The notes under the pieces were generated by a model, which searched no databases, was not told the DNA's origin, and saw only the letters and a list, made by a program, of their open reading frames with translations. Below are positions 1 to 10,017 of a stretch of DNA of 64,000 bases, piece by piece. Within the stretch, counting starts at the first letter, position 1. Every line of letters begins with the position of its first letter. Origin of the DNA: Tamarix chinensis (taxonomy: Eukaryota > Streptophyta > Magnoliopsida > Caryophyllales > Tamaricaceae); NCBI GenBank assembly GCA_030549775.1, contig CM060177.1, positions 67,385,638-67,449,637 on the forward strand. Direction: 5' to 3'. The position numbers and the translations under genes were made by a program.

Positions 1-1847
1 TATGGGTAGACAAATAAAAGGATTATATGAGTAAAATGAGAGATTGGAATAAATCTTGTATAGGAAGTGTAAGGCTTACATAGGGTGGTTAGTCTTTGCA
101 TAGGGGTACCTTTTACGGAAAAAATGTGACTTAAGGGTTAAGAAAGGTGAGAGAAGTGTAATTTGGGTGACTGGAGTCCATCAGTGAAAAATAGCACACG
201 GGTTGGTATAAGTGTGCATGGGGGATTTAACTAGGGTTTTTAAGAAAAAAACCCTAAGTGGGGGAAGGGAGAGTTAATGGTAAGTGGTTGGAGTGTGGGT
301 TAAGATTGGAAGGGTGTCACATGGAAGGGGAAATGATTCATGTGGAAAGAGGAATGGTGTGTGTGGGTGATGAGGGGATGACATAAAATAAATGAGAGGT
401 ACTAGGGTTTAGGGTGGCCAACTAGGGTTTTCATGATCACATGAGAAGGGTGGAAAGTAAGGTTATGATGTTGGGTGTGGATTAAGTAGAGTGATGGTGT
501 TGGAAGCAAAGGGAGCATGGGTCGTGTATGATAGGGAGAGGTTAGGCTACATAGGTCAAATTAAGGTTTCTAAGGGAAAACATTAGAGGGAAATGGTGAG
601 TTGAAACAAAGATATAGGAAAGTGGGCCTCAACCCACATGCGTAGGGGTTTGGGTTCTTTATAGTGAGAAAGAACAAGGTGAGGAAGAAGTTTGGGAGTC
701 ATAGGATGTATAGAAGTCCTAAGATAGGAGAGCAGGGTGAAAGAGGTGAGAATGGGAAGTCTAGCAGGGCATATATGTATAGTAAGAAAGTACTTGTTGA
801 ATAAGATATGAATCAAACATTAACTATTTAAAGTAAAAGATTATTGAGCCAGGCCTAGACCAATCCATAAATAATAATAGTAGCCAAGTGTAAAGTGCTT
901 GGAAACTGATCCACCGACAAATAATAGTGTCCAGGTGTGTGTTGTATTGAGTGTTTTTGAGATCCATTGGGTATAATAGTGGGGGATCCTAAACTCAGTA
1001 AACCAACCCTTAAACGATAGTAAGCTATGGGAAAATACTAATTACTTATCGTGGAACACCATAAGACTTGGGGCCAGACCAACCCACTAACATAATAGTG
1101 TCTGGGAGCACTTTGCCCTAGAAACCAATCCACTAGCAAATAATAGTGGTCAAGAGTGTTATACTATGGATGTTTTTGACCCACTAGTTATAATAGTGGA
1201 GTTCCTATACTTTCATGGATCTAAATTAAGAGTTGAGTGAAAATGGAAATAATGGCCTCAAATCTAATGATTATGTTTAACCAGACTGATTCACTACATG
1301 TATTCTCTATCATTTATGTTGTATGGCCTTCACGACATGGTTATCTTGCTCAGTACGTAGTGTATTAATCACCCATTTCATGGGTGCTGCTCATTCCTAT
1401 GAGCAATGGCTCCTTATGAGTTGGTGTAGGTAGGAGATGTTGCATATAATAATTTTGACACCTTCAATACATTAGGCGGGACTAAGTGATGGCCTATTAG
1501 ACTTGGCATGAGGCACAAGAGATTGTTGTACAGACTCATCTATCTCAGCCTTTACTATCATTTTGTGGATCATTTTATTTTCCTTATAGGGCCATTGACA
1601 TTGTACTCATTCTCTATTCCTGTATTGACTCTGACATCTCGCACTCTATTTTAATTATGAAATATTTAGAAACATTGTTGTTTATGTCCTACTCAAATTA
1701 ATATCCTTTAAATTTTCTAGCCTTGTGGCTGGTATGAGATTGGATGGGGCTTAATCTTGTACTGAACATGGTGGTAGCACTTCTTGTCTTAGCGTATGGT
1801 TTCTATGCAAACAAAAATTTTCAACTATAAAATTTGGGGGTGTTATA
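1..1847 (+). repeat. 3' part of a Ty3/gypsy-type LTR (2.9-kb subfamily), cut by window edge
   Basis: Runs parallel to 41290-43430: the same G-rich stretch with 'gaaaaatagYacRYRRGTTGGT' near its start, then the CCAC...GTGG array, then a terminal block ending in ...TTTGGGGGTGTTATA. The terminal dinucleotide is TA instead of CA, a point change from the usual GTTACA. No open frame of interest exists in it. The 5' part lies left of the window, so neither target duplication nor solo or full status can be judged. Confidence 0.7.
840..1220 (+). repeat. CCAC...ATAATAGTGG array in LTR
   Basis: Several diverged units of the form ccaatccac...caaATAATAGTGgtc/ccagg..., each with a CCAC/GTGG pair around an AT-rich core, followed by GTGTT-type spacers. 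The same cassette recurs at seven places in the window, always in the distal (3') half of an LTR. Here it is eroded: most CCACCGG boxes have lost the CGG. Confidence 0.65.
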
Positions 1848-2671
1848 GGGAAGAAGACAATAAGGTAGGAGAAGGGGTTGGTGTGTGAATGGTGAGGATA
1901 AAAAGAAAGGACACAGCATGTAGGGGCTAAGGTGGAGGAGGCAGCTGGCACAAGTGACAAAGGGTTGTGCATGGTTAAAGAAGGTAAGGGAAAGGGACAT
2001 GTGGGGAGATTGGGGATGAGGTTTTTTGGTGGAAAAAGGAAATGGAAGAGGGTTGTTTGGGTGTAGAACGATGTGTAAAAGGGGTTGAGTAAGGCCTCAT
2101 TTGGTCAGGAGAGGATGAGGGAAAGGGAAAGGAATAGGGAGATGGGTAAGAGAAGAAAAGAAGGAGGGTGACGAGCTCTGCTCAGCAAGCCGAGGAAAAA
2201 GGAAAGAAAGGGAGAAGGGAGGTCAGACTACGTGGGAAGAAGAAGAAGGAAGAAAAGGACGTGTTGGGCCATAATAGGAAAAAGAGGGAGAGGGATTAGC
2301 TAGCCCGAGGAGAAAAGAAAGGAGAAGAAAAAGAAAAGAAAAGAAAAAGGAAAGGAAGAAGAGGAAAAGAAGGAAAAAGGGATTAGGAAAATAAGAAAAA
2401 TAAAAAAGAAATAGGTTTAGGGTTGGTTAGAATTAAAAACTATATTAAATTTAGATTTTTTAGAATAATATTATATTAATTTATCTAATAACTAGGGTAT
2501 CTAATTAAAAATAATAATTTGGGTAAAATTATAGGTTTAGGGTTTATTCAACTAAAAAGAATAAGATAGAGTAATTATACTAATTTGTTAAATAATTTAT
2601 CTAAATATTATATTTTTTTAATAAAAGTCTAAACATTCTAATTTAGTATTACAAAAATTCAGGGTATTATG
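1848..2671 (-). repeat. 5' portion of a minus-sense gypsy LTR
   Basis: A purine-rich stretch (reverse complement pyrimidine-rich) followed by about 270 bases of AT-rich DNA ending in aaaaattcagGGTATTATG. This is the arrangement at the 5' end of the other LTRs when read from the minus strand; compare 31700-32136, which ends aattcagggtgttaca. The left limit is where the plus-sense LTR at 1-1847 ends, so that LTR may have inserted here. Confidence 0.6.
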
Positions 2672-2689
2672 GCTATAACACCCACCATC

Positions 2690-3262
2690 CTCTTGTTGTT
2701 GAAATGAAGCCCTTCCTCAAACTGAAATAACTATTGACTCACTAACCACTATACCCAATGCTAACATCAACAACTTTATGAATTGGGTGTGGTATTGCCT
2801 TTCCATCATGCTCTCTTCATTCAACTGCATGAATTACTTTAAATTATCCTTGTTAAGATTCAAGGGATAGAACTTAGTATGGATCACCATCTTGAAGTCC
2901 TCTTAGAACATCAATGGTCCCTTTGCATACGATGACCTACCCACCAGGTGTTATTAGCTCCTCAAAGAGAAAAAGGCTACAATGCTCACCTTCGAAGTAG
3001 GTGGATAATTGATTGCCTCGTATGCCTTGTCCATGTCCCAAATCCATCCCTCTAGGATAACAAGATCATTGTCACCGGTATAGATTGGTTGGTGGTGTCC
3101 TATTACCCTTTGAAGCCAATCCTCTTTGATACCCTCATGTGGGTAATGCAAAGGTGGTGACGACGGCTAAGGCTGAGGCTGCGGTAGCGATGGACACCTG
3201 ACAAGCCTGATAAAGGCCTCAAAAGCCTCCTCTAAAATGCCAGCACAACCATTAAGGGTCAT
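2690..3262 (-). pseudogene. Decayed Ty3/gypsy gag (Del/Tekay-like)
   Basis: Minus-strand translation from an ATG at 3262 gives a broken capsid-type Gag. It reads MTLNGCAGILEEAFEAF, a gap with a stop, then EDWLQRV, DNDLVILEGWIWDMDKAYEAI and KVSIVAFF; after a frame change come WEDFK-like and HTKFYP blocks, FMQLNEESM and QYHTQFIKLL. The order (end-of-helix W, an ATYFL-like core, TKFYP, QGSMSVEEY-like, F..L) is that of retrotransposon Gag proteins with long LTRs. In-frame stops and at least one frameshift rule out function. It lies directly beside the primer site at 3495-3506, as a gag should. The frame is lost into the LTR boundary near 2672, so protease and pol are absent; this looks like a deletion product. 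Confidence 0.65.
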
Positions 3263-3494
3263 GGTGATCTAGTTGCAAGTCAAAAAACATGTTAGAAAAA
3301 TTACTCCTAGCTTACTAGCACATATTGCGCATAAGCATATTAAAAGGCCACCAAGGTTACATGTTCTCAATTCTTCACAAGTTAATCCAGGTTTTTAAAT
3401 ATTTAAATTTTTATGAAAATTTAAAATGGACTAATAAAATTAGATAAGGAACTGTTTAAAAAAAATTAAATAAGACATAATAATCAAAACAAAA

Positions 3495-3506
3495 GCTTTT
3501 ATAACA
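3495..3506 (-). other. Degenerate primer-binding site (initiator tRNA-Met type)
   Basis: Read on the minus strand, the LTR end TTACA is followed by AGT and TGTTATAAAAGC, 9 of 12 identical to TGGTATCAGAGC. The same three-base spacer AGT precedes the better preserved site at 27221-27232. Confidence 0.55.
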
Positions 3507-4129
3507 ACTTGTAACACATCAAAATTTACTACTAAAATTTTTCATTTTTAGCAAAATCATAACACTATAATAATTGAGTTTTACCACCATAATTAATGTA
3601 AGTTTATCTTACCATACCACCCTTATATCAATCACAAGGGAAAAAAATTAGAATGTAAATATGATAACTAGAAAAAGAGAGAAACTTCATGACATGAATA
3701 TAGTTGGAGATTAACTTTGAGCACAATATCCAGAAGTATAGACAAAATGGATACCATGGATCTAATAATCAAAAAAAATTATCTAGGTAAAACTATCATT
3801 CGGATAACATAACTGTATACCAAAAACCCTAATACAAAAGTCACTCCACTCCACATAAAGCATTGTAAGATGCAAAATCATATATTAGGTCCTCATCAAC
3901 CTATAAATAAACATCCAAATCATCTGATCATGGGAATAAGCATCACCCATGATAAGAATGATCAATACACTACGAACTGAGTAAGGTGACAATATAATCG
4001 AGTAAGAGATACAGATAATAGCACACATTCACAATGAAAAGTAAACACACATGCAAGCTACATAAAAAATTATAAGGTAATTACCGATCCAGATCTCATT
4101 ATTAAATATTACATAATCCATTATTTTAT

Positions 4130-4790
4130 TTACATAAAGTTTAAGAACCACATTATTCTTAAAAAGGTGGAATAGATTAAAGCACCTCTCAAGGATAACG
4201 CACATGAACCATTATTATCATCCGGTGGAATAGATCCAACACCTCTTAGGGAAAAATGCACCTGAGTCACTATTATTAAACTGGTGAAATAGTCTAGAGC
4301 ACCTCTCGAGGATGACACATGTGAGCCATTATTATCATTCGGTGGAATGGACCCAACACCTCAGTCCTTACTCATTCAATCTTCCACTTTAAGTAGTTAA
4401 TGTCTTATCTATTATTTATTAATCTCAAATCATATTCTTATTCACATTGAGTTTACAGCCCCATTATTCTTAATCTGGTAGAACGAGTTGATACACCTCT
4501 CAAGGAGTGAAACACCTAAGTCACTATTCTTAAATTGGAGGAATAGTCTAGAGCACTTCTTAGGGATGACACATGTGAACCACTCTTATCGTTTGGTGGA
4601 ACAAACCCAACACCTCAATCTTTACAATCTTCCACTTTAAGTAATTGATGTATTATCTATTACTTACTTATCTCAAATCATTTCCTTATTCACATTGAGT
4701 TTAAGACCCCACTATTCTTAATCCCGTAGAACAAGCTGATGCACCTCTCAGGAGAAAAAACGGTTGAGCCACTTTTATCGTCCAGTGGAA
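4130..4790 (-). repeat. CCAC...ATAATAGTGG array (reverse complement)
   Basis: Seven or more units with CCACtattattcttaa...GGTGGAAtag spacing, e.g. ccattattatcatccggtggaat. Two conserved boxes CACTTTAAGTAgTTaATG flank the halves near 4385 and 4630. This is the minus-strand form of the cassettes at 12290, 40147 and 42380. Confidence 0.65.
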
Positions 4791-4946
4791 TGGACATATA
4801 GAACATCACAGTCTATGATGTGGGAGCAGAGTCGCATGACACAGCACCAACTAAGATGGTTACGCTACTCCACGCAGATACATAAACATGGAGGTGCATG
4901 CATAGGTTGCATGCAACATTCTTTAGTTAGCGTAACATTTATTATT

Positions 4947-5186
4947 AAGTCATTTATTTTTATTTTTATTTCGAATCAAATAAGGTTGTTAGTAGCTAGA
5001 TCATTTAATATCTTCTAGCTAGTCTTAAGTCATTTATTATTATTTGTATTTCGAGTCAAATAAGGTTGTTAGTAGCTAGATCATTTAATATCTTCTAGCT
5101 AGTCTTCAGTCATTTATTATTATTTTTATTTTGAGTCAAATAAGGTTTTTAGTAGCTAGATCATTTAATATCTTTTAGCTAGTCTT
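4947..5186 (+). repeat. Triple 80-bp tandem repeat in LTR
   Basis: Copies at 4947-5026, 5027-5106 and 5107-5186, each running from AGTCATTTATT to AGCTAGTCTT and containing GTTAGTAGCTAGATCATTTA. The first two differ by only a few bases. The 3' LTR has the same three copies (7742-7981). Position upstream of the TATA box suggests a duplicated U3 enhancer; that role is inference. Confidence 0.9.
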
Positions 5187-5334
5187 AAGGGAATTAATTC
5201 TTTTGGGAGGGAGTTATTGTTATTTACTTTTAGTCAATTAGTGACTAAATATTAACTAGCTATTCTTAAGGGAATTAATGCTTTTGGGAGGAAATATGCT
5301 TGTAATCTTTTGAGAAGATGCTCGGTTCCTTGGC

Positions 5335-5342
5335 TATATAAA
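5335..5342 (+). promoter_or_regulatory. LTR TATA box
   Basis: TATATAAA in the context ttggcTATATAAAccata, about 300 bp before the LTR end and after the 80-bp repeats. The 3' LTR has the same box at 8130-8137. Transcription would start some 30 bp downstream. Confidence 0.7.
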
Positions 5343-5642
5343 CCATAAGAATCCGAGTAGAAAGACACAACTTGAATAAGAAGAACAACCTTAAGCATTG
5401 CTTAAACCCGAATTCTGTGTGGATTCGTCTCGAAACAAAATCGAATCTATGTGAACGGTTTTGTTCTCGAAACCTTAATCTTTATTTCTGTGTGGTTTAA
5501 AGATTAAATTATCCTTCTACCCCGTGTTCCATTATCATCAACCCCTTCGAATCCCCATCATCAACCTCCATACTCCATCCTCATCGAATACTCCCTATAA
5601 ACTCCATCCAAGTCCGAAACTCTAACTGTGCATGCATCAATT

Positions 5643-5654
5643 TGGTATCAGAGC
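5643..5654 (+). other. Primer-binding site, initiator tRNA-Met
   Basis: TGGTATCAGAGC, exact match to the plant initiator-Met primer sequence, four bases after the 5' LTR ends. Confidence 0.9.
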
Positions 5655-6087
5655 CTCATGATTCATCCTTCCTTAAGGTAAATCACTTTCCTAGGCTTTG
5701 AATTCCACCCATCAAGAATCATCAATATTTCATTCAAGATCCTACATTCATAAGTCCTTACCACATCTTCATCCTTTGTTTGAAGATATTCATCCTTTAT
5801 AGTACATCTTCAACCAAGAACTTCATCAAGATCTTGATACACATCATCAAGATTCAATTAAAGTTGAAGATTATCATTTCTCTTATTTTTCTTCTTCCAT
5901 ATGCCACATATATACATGGATAATTTCCATTATTTTAAGTGTTGTGAGATTACACACACATAAAAACATTTCTCCTTGAGTGATATACTCAACCCTAGCA
6001 TACAATACTCCTTTTCATTCATTGGTTTTCTCTCACTTTACAAAACTTCATTCGATCACCTTGAGTTAAACCCTAGCGTGTGCAACA

Positions 6088-7680
6088 ATGGAAAATTCAG
6101 AATTTATGAAGTTCATCCTTGATGCCATCAACATTCAATTTGAAAAGATTGAAGTAAAAATGGAGAATAGGATGGAAGAACAAAATGATAGGGTTGAAGG
6201 CATGGTGAGGCGAGCCATTGAATCAAACGGAGGTCATTTGAATAACAAACTTGAGTATGTTGAAGATGAGTCAAGTCCATCTTCACGCACGCATTGGTGA
6301 ATAAGAAGAAGGCAAGAGCATGGTGAAGATAAGGGTTTGAAGGTTGATTTTCCAGAATTTCATGGAGAGTTAGATGCGGAGACATTCATAGATTGGATGC
6401 ACACTATGGAATCTATCTTTGAATTTAAAGAATATGATCATCATGTGAGATGTAAGTTGGCTACTCTTAAACTTCAAAATTTTGCAAGAATCTGGTTTGA
6501 TAATCTCAAGAGATCAAGAGAAAGAGATGGAAATCCAAAGATCAAGTCATGGGAGAAATTGAAGAAGCACATGAAGAGAAAATTCATCCCAAGAGAATTT
6601 GAGCAAGACAACTTCATCAAAATGATGACATTGAAGCAAAGGAATTCAAGTGTGGAAGACTATACAAGGAACTTTGAAAAATTATCCTTGATATGTGATG
6701 TACAAGAGAGGAAAGAACAAACTTTTGCTAGATATCTTGGAGGATTGAATTTCAACATTAGAGATAAAGTTGAAGTTTCTCTATATGATACACTTGAAGA
6801 TATCGTCAAGCTTGCTGTAAATTTTGAAAGGCAACTCAAAAGACCTAAGATATTATCCAAACCTTCCTCTTCCTTGACAAATGAAGCATCATTATCTTTG
6901 ACTTTTATGCCATCAAATGCGAGCAGTATCATGGAAGAAAAAGATCTTAAGCCACACATGGAGAAGTATAAAGTTACGGAGATTGAAGGTAAAAGTAGAC
7001 AATGTTTTAAATGTAGAGGTTATGGTCATTATGCTAAAGAGTTTCCTAATCAAAGAGCTATTACCTTAAGAGAAATTGAGGAGATTAAAAAGGAAGAAAA
7101 AGAAAGTGTGAATGAGGAAGAAAATCAAGTATGTAATAATGAAGACAACTATTCTATTACTACCATTGAAGCGGAAGAAGGGAAACCAAGTTTTTACATG
7201 CATCACGTTGATTATGTGGAGAATGATGTGCATTATTATCCTATAGTTTCCTTGTGTTTTTATGGAGCAAATGTTATCATGGAACCCTTGTATCATTCGA
7301 AGCAAATTGAAGAAAAAAACATGGTGAGTTTGAAGGTGTATGATGTCCATGAAGACATATATGATGTGAAGAAGCAAATGAACTATAATGTACCCCATGC
7401 ATTCGGTCTATGTTCATTGATGTGCGCATATGAAGATCCAATGTCAAGGCTTAAGAGACATTGGAGGATTTTCAAAGATAACTTTAGTGTGAAGGAGATA
7501 TTCAAAGAATACAAGGACAAGTATCATGTTGAAGAATATGTCCTTTGGTGTTTGATATTCCTCATCAAAGTTGTGAATTTGAGGACAAATTCAAACCAAC
7601 CTGGGGAGAATGATGCGGGAGCAGAGTCGCATGACACGGCACCAACTAAGATGGTTATGCTACTCCACGTAGATACATAA
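6088..7680 (+). pseudogene. Ty3/gypsy-type Gag of the non-autonomous element, one internal stop
   Basis: One frame of 531 codons runs from ATG 6088 to TAA 7678-7680, interrupted by a single TGA at 6298-6300 (codon 71). Before the stop is a charged, coiled-coil-like N-terminus. After it comes a standard retrotransposon Gag domain with the landmarks VDFPEFHG, FIDWMHTMESIFEF, CKLATLKL, IWFDNL, KFIPREF, SVEDYTRNFEKL and RYLGGLN, then a basic segment. The zinc knuckle around residues 306-319 is C-x2-C-x4-H-x4-F: the fourth ligand is Phe (TTT) where Cys (TGT) is expected. About 190 acidic, unrecognised residues follow where a protease would be. The last roughly 23 codons are read from the 3' LTR itself. 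The stop could come from CGA to TGA decay, or be suppressed; I favour decay. Gag packages RNA in virus-like particles in the cytoplasm. Confidence 0.85.
7601..7610 (+). other. Polypurine tract
   Basis: CTGGGGAGAA immediately before the 3' LTR start; primes plus-strand DNA synthesis in such elements. Confidence 0.75.
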
Positions 7681-8434
7681 TTATGGAGGTGCATGCATGG
7701 GCTGCATGCAACGTTCTTTAGTTAGCGTAACATTTATTATTAAGTCATTTATTTTTATTTTTATTTCGAATCAAATAAGGTTGTTAGTAGCTAGATCATT
7801 TAATATCTTCTAGCTAGTCTTAAGTCATTTATTATTATTTGTATTTCGAGTCAAATAAGGTTGTTAGTAGCTAGATCATTTAATATCTTCTAGCTAGTCT
7901 TCAGTCATTTATTATTATTTTTATTTTGAGTCAAATAAGTTTTTTAGTAGCTAGATCATTTAATATCTTCTAGTTAGTTTTAAGGGAATTAATTCTTTTG
8001 GGAGGGAGTTATTGTTATTTACTTTTAGTCAATTAGTGACTAAATATTAACTAGCTAGTCTTAAGGGAATTAATGCTTTTGGGAGGGAATATGCTTGTAA
8101 TCTTTTGAGAAGATACTTGGTTCCTTGGCTATATAAACCATAGGAATCCGAGTAGAAAGACACAACTTGAATAAGAATAACAACCTTAAGCATTGCTTAA
8201 ACCTAAATTCTGTGTGGATTTGTCTCGAAACAAAACCAAATATGTGTGAACAGTTTTGTTCTCGAAACCTTAATCTTTATTTCTGTGTGGTTTAAAGATT
8301 AATTTATCATTCTACCCCGTGTTCCATCATCATCAACCCCTTCGAATCCCCATCATCAACCTCCATACTCCATCCTCATCGAATACTCCCTATAAACTCC
8401 ATCCAAGTCCGAAACTCTAACCGTGCACGCATCA
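7611..8434 (+). repeat. 3' LTR of gag-only element
   Basis: 824 bp, TGATGCGGGAGCAGAG...GCACGCATCA, followed by target duplication GTCTA. Differs from the 5' LTR by scattered substitutions, mostly transitions, with no indel in my alignment. Confidence 0.93.
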
Positions 8435-10017
8435 GTCTAACTTAATAAATCCTTCATTTTAAATTATTAACATCTTATTCATGATTGATTTGATAGGTAC
8501 ATAACATAATTGAGGCAAGTAAATAATAATAACGAAGATAATAAGGTCGTTCTCATGGATTTAGATCCATATACTTCCTAAGAAACCCTAATTTCATATT
8601 TTAAGCATAATTCTTCTATATTGCTCTTTTATCCACCAAATTTAGTTTAGCTTCATAAAATATTATTATTATTAATATGCCTAAAATTCAATACCTAACT
8701 CTAATATCTTGCACATGCGATGATAAAATTATCTTAAAAGTTACTATTTATGATGCTTAAAAAATCCTAAATTCACAAGTTAAACTCTTCCCATAGGACT
8801 CATATAATCATCAAATTTAATGTACATTTCTAAAATGCCATATTTAATAACATACCCAAAAATCATGGTTCAAATAGAACATTTCACATATGTGATAATG
8901 ATGTTTCCATTTTTGAGTTATTATTCTCAACCTAAACCATTTTCTCATTTTGTGGAACTTGTGCCAGTTTTATCTGCTCCAAACATTTCACATGATATTA
9001 TTAGCATATTTTAACCCTTATATCATATTAAAATACCAAAATTTCCATATTAACCAAAATGTCCTTAAGGATATCTAAATGTCCTTATTTCACGAAAATC
9101 TCATATGTGTGATATCCTTGTTCTTACATCCTCCATTTATCACCATAAATCTTAAGTACTTACCTCCCACTTATCATAATCATTCAACACATAATATAAT
9201 ACCATGCATTATACCGGTTCTCTTAGGGTTTTCAATATAGGAATTATCATATAATATCGCATAATTCTCAACTTACTAACTTTTCATCATTTAATATCAT
9301 ATTACCATATCATAATATTGATCAACATGAAGTTAACAACATAAGAAAAATAACATAACAATACATGAAACCATATTTGACATTTAGCACAAAACTCTAA
9401 CTATGACTAGTATCCTTACAGGAAAAGACACCAATCTCTAAGCTCGTATCTTATATCGCCTCCTCTGAAAAATCCAAAAAATCACCTAAGAGATAATAAT
9501 AAACCACCATTAGAACTTAATGATATAATTAAGGAAGATTTAATGTAAGGAAGAATGAAATAAGTTATGAAAAAAATGATCAAGCACAACTCATCAAGAA
9601 ATCCCAAAATCATGGTAGAGTAATGAGGCAACTACCAAACTAATAATCCAAAACAATTCCACATGTTAGAAGTAGGGCATTGAGACAACTATCGAACAGT
9701 CAATCTAATACGTACCAAGGCCATAAATAAAATTCTTCTATATATAATTTACTTGAGGAGATACAATAAACCTAGAGACACGAAGGTATACCCGTTCATA
9801 CTGGTGTATGAAGATAATACAATACCGTTACTCTAAAACCCACGGACATAGTGATGTGCCTGATTATACTAGAACATATAAGCAACACCAGACCCTCCAA
9901 TTTCAATCACCTAATCCTTAAGTATCGATACCTTCTATAGGGTCCTTAAGTTACTAGGGCCTTACTGCAATAAAATGGTGCACTACAGAATAAAACTCAA
10001 ATGAGAGATACACCTCG

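Larger units (their letters stand above)
4816..5639 (+). repeat. 5' LTR of gag-only element
   Basis: 824 bp, TGATGTGGGAGCAGAG...GCATGCATCA. Contains three 80-bp tandem repeats in the presumed U3, a TATA box at 5335-5342 and CT-rich, CATCATCAACC-rich sequence near its end. Aligns without gaps to 7611-8434. Confidence 0.93.
4816..8434 (+). mobile_element. Gag-only non-autonomous LTR retrotransposon (TR-GAG-like)
   Basis: A complete 3,619-bp element. Two direct LTRs of 824 bp each begin TGATG and end CATCA. The target duplication GTCTA is perfect on both sides (4811-4815 and 8435-8439). The initiator-Met primer site follows the 5' LTR after four bases and a G-rich purine tract abuts the 3' LTR. 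The interior is about 1.97 kb and encodes only a Gag-like protein; no protease, reverse transcriptase, RNase H or integrase motif is present in any frame. This is the layout described for TR-GAG elements (terminal-repeat retrotransposons with a GAG domain), which depend on an autonomous partner. My hand alignment gives about 32 mismatches between LTRs (near 4 percent), so it is a fairly young insertion and one of the youngest events in this nest. Confidence 0.9.
3510..9545 (-). repeat. Minus-sense gypsy LTR, 3' two-thirds, split by a gag-only element
   Basis: Starts (3' end of the LTR on the minus strand) TGTAACACATCAAAATTTAC and carries the CCAC/GTGG array at 4130-4790. It is interrupted by the element at 4816-8434 and resumes at 8440. 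The stretch 9400-9500 matches, in reverse complement, the 11220-11330 segment of the intact LTR at 10018-13430 (tattaggtgat..., gcttagaga), which fixes the orientation. The right limit, about 9545, is approximate: sequence there switches to the 3' part of another LTR. It is attached to the gag remnant on its left, so it is the 5' LTR of that damaged element. Confidence 0.6.
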
